Of a DNA stretch of 8,946 nucleotides, positions 6,935 to 8,946 are shown piece by piece (the first letter of the stretch is position 1; every line of letters starts with the position of its first letter). Made by a program: the position numbers and the translations under genes. Below the pieces are notes generated by a model, which did not search any database, was not told the DNA's origin, and was given only the letters and a program-made list of their open reading frames with translations. Where the stretch lies: positions 1-8,946 of the forward strand of contig BEHZ01000070.1 of NCBI GenBank assembly GCA_002923335.1, given 5' to 3'. The stretch is from a bacterium HR23. GTDB lineage: Bacteria; Chloroflexota; Dehalococcoidia; Lucifugimonadales; HRBIN23.

Positions 6935-7383
6935 TCGCTGCTGGGCCCCGAGGCGGGTGTTACCACGTGCAGAGCCTCCCCGCTCCCTACCCACACCGCC
7001 CTGTCGGCGAAGACCTCTTTCTTCCAGATGGGCACGTCCTCTTTGATCCGGTCCACGATATAGGCTATGGCGGAGAAGGCTTCCCTCCGATGGGGAGAAC
7101 CCACTGCCACCACCAGGGAAATTTCCCCGATGTTCAACCGCCCCAGGCGATGGGCGACGGCCACCTGGGATACCCCGAAGCGCTGGCGGGCCTCTTCTAT
7201 GACCTGGGCCAGTTTACGCTGGGCCATGGGGATATATCCCTCGTATTCCAGGTAGAGCACCCGACGCCCATCGGTCTCGTTGCGGGTGGTGCCCAGGAAG
7301 GTTACCACCGCTCCGTGGCGGGGGTCGCGCACCTGACGGGTAACCGCCTCGGGGTCCAGGGGGTCGAAGGTAATAAGTATCAC
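6931..7383 (-). CDS. moaE: Molybdopterin synthase catalytic subunit MoaE
   Basis: MoaE is the large subunit of molybdopterin synthase; it inserts two sulfurs, supplied by MoaD thiocarboxylate, into cyclic pyranopterin monophosphate. The 150-residue length equals that of the E. coli protein. Motifs: GAVVTFLGTTRNETDGR (24-40, R34 at the anion site), LEYEGYIPMA (45-54), AHRLGRLNIGE (77-87), SPHRREAF (H98, R99) and DRIKEDVPIWKKE, where K114 and K121 match the two catalytic lysines (119 and 126 in E. coli). The start is GTG at 7383, overlapping the moaD TGA as GTGA. Its ribosome site GGAGGGG (7394-7388) is embedded in the codons for the last Ser-Gly-Gly of moaD, so the two subunits are translationally coupled. 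The TAG stop shares the palindrome CTAG (6931-6934) with the herA stop from the other strand. Confidence 0.97.
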   Translation of the reverse strand: MILITFDPLDPEAVTRQVRDPRHGAVVTFLGTTRNETDGRRVLYLEYEGYIPMAQRKLAQVIEEARQRFGVSQVAVAHRLGRLNIGEISLVVAVGSPHRREAFSAIAYIVDRIKEDVPIWKKEVFADRAVWVGSGEALHVVTPASGPSSD

Positions 7384-7631
7384 AGCGCCCCTCCAGACAC
7401 AGGTGGGATGAGGGCGACCTCATCCCCCTCGCGGAGCGGGTGCGTGGGTTCGGCGAACTCCAGGTTGACGGCCACACGGGTGTTGTCCACCAGGGGAAGC
7501 ATGCGGGGGAACCGTTGGCTGAGGAGGGCCAGGGCGTCGGCGACTTGTGCCCCTTCGCGGACCTCCAGGGTAAGGGTGTCGGCGCCGAGACGCTCCCGGT
7601 AAAGGGCGAAAAGGCGCACCGTGATCCGCAC
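7380..7631 (-). CDS. moaD: Molybdopterin synthase sulfur carrier subunit MoaD, with two residues after the Gly-Gly
   Basis: MoaD is the ubiquitin-like sulfur carrier whose C-terminal glycine is adenylated and turned into a thiocarboxylate to feed MoaE. The 83-residue product fits the family: MRITVRLFALYRERLGAD (first beta strand and helix), VAVNLEFAEP, then LREGDEVALIPPVSGG, the standard ending. It differs in not stopping at Gly80-Gly81: Ala82-Leu83 follow before TGA. Canonical MoaD and ThiS end exactly at Gly-Gly, which is required for the chemistry, so either the tail is removed or activity is affected. The extra codons coincide with the ribosome site and GTG start of moaE. The start is GTG at 7631 with AGGAGGGG (7643-7636) four bases upstream and an extended -10 box just beyond. 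Identity as MoaD rather than ThiS rests on the adjacent moaE. Confidence 0.93.
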   Translation of the reverse strand: MRITVRLFALYRERLGADTLTLEVREGAQVADALALLSQRFPRMLPLVDNTRVAVNLEFAEPTHPLREGDEVALIPPVSGGAL

Positions 7632-7635
7632 ACAT

Positions 7636-7643
7636 CCCCTCCT
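7636..7643 (-). promoter_or_regulatory. Strong ribosome binding site for moaD
   Basis: AGGAGGGG, read on the minus strand, ends four bases before the GTG at 7631 and decides that start. Two other start-like triplets nearby, GTG at 7633 and ATG at 7635, are in other frames whose products look nothing like MoaD. Confidence 0.65.
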
Positions 7644-7649
7644 GCCGGT

Positions 7650-7658
7650 ATTATAGCA
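7650..7658 (-). promoter_or_regulatory. Extended -10 promoter element in front of moaD
   Basis: TGCTATAAT on the minus strand is a perfect extended -10 element (TG-N-TATAAT), conspicuous in this GC-rich sequence. No -35 match is seen 16-18 nt upstream, which extended -10 promoters can do without. The predicted transcript would start near 7643, leaving only about 12 nt before the GTG, so the Shine-Dalgarno sequence would sit at the very 5' end. This would give moaD-moaE a promoter separate from adk and coxG. Confidence 0.5.
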
Positions 7659-7664
7659 TCCCTA

Positions 7665-7702
7665 GCGGGCGCGCTACCCGCCCGCCAAGCCTTGGCGGCG
7701 GG
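7665..7702 (-). terminator. GC-rich stem-loops across the coxG stop codon; possible terminator without a U-tract
   Basis: Two alternative hairpins are visible. The larger pairs 7677-7682 plus 7684-7689 (CCCGCC, GCCAAG) with 7691-7696 plus 7697-7702 (CTTGGC, GGCGGG). That gives up to 12 bp with one bulged base (7683), and in practice about 11 bp around a 3-nt loop. It lies in the last coxG codons. The second pairs 7665-7671 (GCGGGCG) with 7679-7685 (CGCCCGC), 7 bp around a 7-nt loop that contains the coxG stop. They share 7679-7685, so only one can form at a time. No run of U follows, so classical intrinsic termination is not supported; the position between coxG and the moaD promoter is suggestive. 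Confidence 0.35.
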
Positions 7703-8132
7703 CCAGGGCCTTCTCCAAGTTGGTGAAGAACTGGTTGATGCTGGCCTTGGCCACGCTCTCCAGCACCCGCTGACCCACTCCGGCGATCTTCCCCCCCACC
7801 TCCACCTGGGCAGTGTAGGAGAGGTTGGTGCCGGCGTTGGCAGGGGTCAGCGCCACATAGCCATCAATGCGGGCGAATCCCGCCGAGCCGGAGGCGTCCA
7901 CCTTCAAGCGGTAGGAGACGTTCTGGACCCTCTCCAGCACCGTAACGGTTCCCTTGAAAGTCGCCTTCACCGGCCCTATCCCCATCTCCATGACGGCGAT
8001 GTAGCGGGACTCCCCTTCAGGCGTGAGGGACTTGCACCCGGGCGTGCAGGTGGCCAACACCGCCGTGTCGTTCAGAGCGCTCCACACCACCTCAACCGGG
8101 CTGGACAGGTGCTTCGTCCCCTGAATGCGCAC
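7674..8132 (-). CDS. coxG: CoxG-like SRPBCC-fold protein (carbon monoxide dehydrogenase subunit G family)
   Basis: A 152-residue protein of the CoxG family within the START/SRPBCC fold, a small barrel that wraps a helix around a hydrophobic pocket. CoxG proteins are encoded with CO dehydrogenases and related molybdenum hydroxylases and are thought to help recruit or mature the enzyme at the membrane. Recognisable parts are the N-terminal RIQGTKHLSSPVEVVWSALN, then VLATCTPGCKSLTP (the family's Cys-x-Pro-Gly-Cys core), GPVKATFKGTVTVLER, and a C-terminal helix from GVGQRVLESVAKASINQFF. It lacks the hydrophobic C-terminal anchor found in the longer Oligotropha CoxG. I start at GTG 8132, which gives the usual N-terminus and has AGGGGG four bases upstream; an ATG at 8195 would add 21 unrelated residues. 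Neighbours adk (upstream, 81 nt) and moaDE (downstream) fit a molybdoenzyme link. Other SRPBCC roles cannot be excluded. Confidence 0.82.
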   Translation of the reverse strand: MRIQGTKHLSSPVEVVWSALNDTAVLATCTPGCKSLTPEGESRYIAVMEMGIGPVKATFKGTVTVLERVQNVSYRLKVDASGSAGFARIDGYVALTPANAGTNLSYTAQVEVGGKIAGVGQRVLESVAKASINQFFTNLEKALARRQGLAGG

Positions 8133-8136
8133 TTCG

Positions 8137-8142
8137 CCCCCT
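8137..8142 (-). promoter_or_regulatory. Ribosome binding site fixing the coxG GTG start
   Basis: AGGGGG on the minus strand, four bases (CGAA) before the GTG at 8132. It favours this start over the in-frame ATG at 8195. Confidence 0.55.
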
Positions 8143-8162
8143 ACAGAGCCTCGGCCTTTACG

Positions 8163-8168
8163 AGTATA
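8163..8168 (-). promoter_or_regulatory. Possible -10 element for coxG
   Basis: TATACT on the minus strand matches the -10 consensus at 5 of 6 positions and would start a transcript around 8156, about 24 nt before the coxG GTG. No credible -35 box is found at the right distance, so this is weak. If real, coxG could be transcribed apart from adk. Confidence 0.28.
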
Positions 8169-8190
8169 TGCAACATGGTTGGGAAAGGGG

Positions 8191-8214
8191 ACCACTGACT
8201 ACACGCAAAGTGGT
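8191..8214. repeat. Short inverted repeat at the end of adk
   Basis: ACCACT (8191-8196) and AGTGGT (8209-8214) form a perfect 6-bp inverted repeat with a 12-nt loop, touching the adk stop codon (TAA, 8216-8214 on the minus strand). It is not followed by a U-tract and is too weak to call a terminator. It is the only structure noticed in the 81-nt adk-coxG gap besides the possible -10 element. Confidence 0.25.
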
Positions 8215-8882
8215 TAGCGGGAATCCGTGGCGGGGGAGGGGGCCTGCACCGCTTCCAGGATGGAGCGGTGCACCGCCTCTACCTCGCCCTCTCCGTTCAC
8301 CTCAACCAGTTTCCCTTGCCGGCGGTAGTAGGCAACGAGGGGGGCGGTCTGCTCCTGGTAGACGCGGAGACGCTGACGCACCGCTTCAGGGCGGTCGTCT
8401 TCCCGCTGGTAGAGTTCCCCACCGTCCACATCGCACCGGCCGGGCACCTTCGGGGGGCTGCTGACGGTGTGGTAAGGGCGCTGGCAGGTCCGGCAAATCC
8501 AGCGACCACCCAGCCGGCGCACCAATTCCCCCTCCGACACCTGCACCAACACCACCCGCTCCACGCCGTTCGGCCCCAGCGCCTCATCCAGGGCCCGTGC
8601 CTGCTCCAGGGTGCGGGGGAAGCCGTCCAGCACACACCCCCTCTGCAGGCAATCGGGCTTCCGCAGGCGCTCCAGGAGCATCTGGATGACCAGGTTATCG
8701 GGCACGAGGAGGCCCTTTTCCATATAGGAGCGGGCCTGTAGGCCCAGGGGTGTGCCCTGGCGCTGATGCTCCCGCAGAAGGTCGCCGGTGGCGATATGCA
8801 CGAGGTCCAAGCGCTGAGCCAGGAGGACCGCTTGCGTCCCTTTCCCGGCTCCTGGGGGCCCTAAAAGCACGAGCACCCGCAT
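8214..8882 (-). CDS. adk: Adenylate kinase, long zinc-binding form
   Basis: Adenylate kinase interconverts ATP + AMP and 2 ADP in the cytoplasm. The 222-residue product is the long-LID form. It has P-loop GPPGAGKGT (8-16), ATGDLLRE (31-38, AMP site), GLLVPD (57-62), DGFPRT (86-91, AMP and catalytic region), and R122/R123 before the LID. The LID carries a zinc site Cys130-x2-Cys133-x16-Cys150-x2-Asp153, the Cys3-Asp type known from Bacillus-like enzymes, even with the same numbering. REDDRPEAVRQRL gives the remaining phosphate-binding arginines. The ATG at 8882 has GGAGGT (8891-8886) three bases upstream and follows the secY stop by 13 nt, the classical secY-adk arrangement. Unusually, the next gene is coxG rather than map or infA. 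The C-terminal tail QAPSPATDSR is disordered-looking. Confidence 0.98.
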   Translation of the reverse strand: MRVLVLLGPPGAGKGTQAVLLAQRLDLVHIATGDLLREHQRQGTPLGLQARSYMEKGLLVPDNLVIQMLLERLRKPDCLQRGCVLDGFPRTLEQARALDEALGPNGVERVVLVQVSEGELVRRLGGRWICRTCQRPYHTVSSPPKVPGRCDVDGGELYQREDDRPEAVRQRLRVYQEQTAPLVAYYRRQGKLVEVNGEGEVEAVHRSILEAVQAPSPATDSR

Positions 8883-8895
8883 GGCACCTCCGGCC

Positions 8896-8946
8896 TTAGC
8901 GGATAAAGCCTTCGTAGTGGCGCATGAGCAGTTGGGCCTCCAACTG
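8896..8946 (-). CDS. secY: C-terminal end of SecY translocase subunit (partial)
   Basis: Sixteen codons and a TAA stop enter from the right edge, encoding QLEAQLLMRHYEGFIR. This is the typical cytoplasmic tail of the SecY protein-export channel (Leu-x-Ala-Gln-Leu, then Met-Arg-x-Tyr-Glu-Gly-Phe). It lies 13 nt upstream of adk on the same strand, where secY is expected in the spc ribosomal-protein operon. The fragment is short, but sequence and position agree well. The rest of the gene lies beyond 8946. Confidence 0.87.
   Translation of the reverse strand, partial: QLEAQLLMRHYEGFIR

Noticed and set aside
6917..7019. Direct repeat of GAAGACCTCTT at 6917-6927 and 7009-7019
   Set aside because: It is eleven bases within two coding genes, one copy encoding Glu-Asp-Leu-Phe of HerA and the other antisense in moaE. 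It is most simply coincidence.
8135..8195. Upstream ATG for coxG at 8195
   Set aside because: It adds 21 residues before the normal CoxG N-terminus and would include the putative -10 element; GTG 8132 has a better ribosome site.
8191..8214. Inverted repeat after adk as an intrinsic terminator
   Set aside because: The stem is only 6 bp, the loop is 12 nt and no U-tract follows; listed only as a weak repeat.
1..8946. tRNA (including tRNA-Sec), rRNA, CRISPR, IS elements, riboswitches
   Set aside because: The gaps between genes are at most about 105 bases. I saw no cloverleaf-like sequence, no regularly spaced repeats and no transposase.

Overview
The window is GC-rich bacterial chromosome, roughly two thirds G+C by eye. 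It is packed with genes on both strands, with almost no intergenic space and many GTG starts. The mix of SelB, a bacterial NurA-HerA pair, a CoxG-like protein, MoaD/MoaE and a secY-adk junction fits a free-living, probably thermophilic or subsurface bacterium. Chloroflexota is my best guess. That guess is an inference from gene content and from the look of the SelB and SecY ends; no phylogenetic marker was searched.

Layout from left to right. (1) Positions 1-1536, minus strand: a PHP-fold metal-dependent phosphoesterase followed, with a TGATG stop/start overlap, by an OppD/DppD-type peptide ABC transporter ATPase that runs off the left edge. (2) Positions 1537-1641: a short divergent promoter region containing mirrored TTGAC boxes. 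(3) Positions 1642-6934, plus strand: a tight four-gene operon, selB - nurA - small HAS-barrel-like protein - herA. Two of its three junctions are 4-bp ATGA overlaps and the third is a 9-nt gap holding a Shine-Dalgarno sequence. (4) Positions 6931-8946, minus strand, converging on the operon: the last 16 codons of secY, then adk, a coxG-like gene, moaD and moaE. herA and moaE meet tail to tail and share the single palindrome CTAG as their stop codons.

How the genes work together. NurA (nuclease) and HerA (hexameric DNA translocase) form a known DNA end-resection machine. The protein encoded between them looks like a free-standing copy of the barrel found at HerA's own N-terminus, so it may be a third part of the complex. 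MoaD and MoaE are the two subunits of molybdopterin synthase. CoxG-type proteins serve CO dehydrogenase and related molybdenum hydroxylases, so coxG-moaD-moaE makes sense as a molybdoenzyme group placed directly behind the secY-adk part of the ribosomal-protein locus. SelB delivers selenocysteinyl-tRNA to recoding UGA codons; no selA, selD, tRNA-Sec or selenoprotein gene is visible here.

I see no insertion sequence, CRISPR array, tRNA, rRNA or phage gene, and no gene-free stretch longer than about 105 bases. The points most worth a second look are the extra barrel protein between nurA and herA, the MoaD tail that continues two residues past its Gly-Gly, and the hairpin/promoter arrangement at the coxG-moaD junction.
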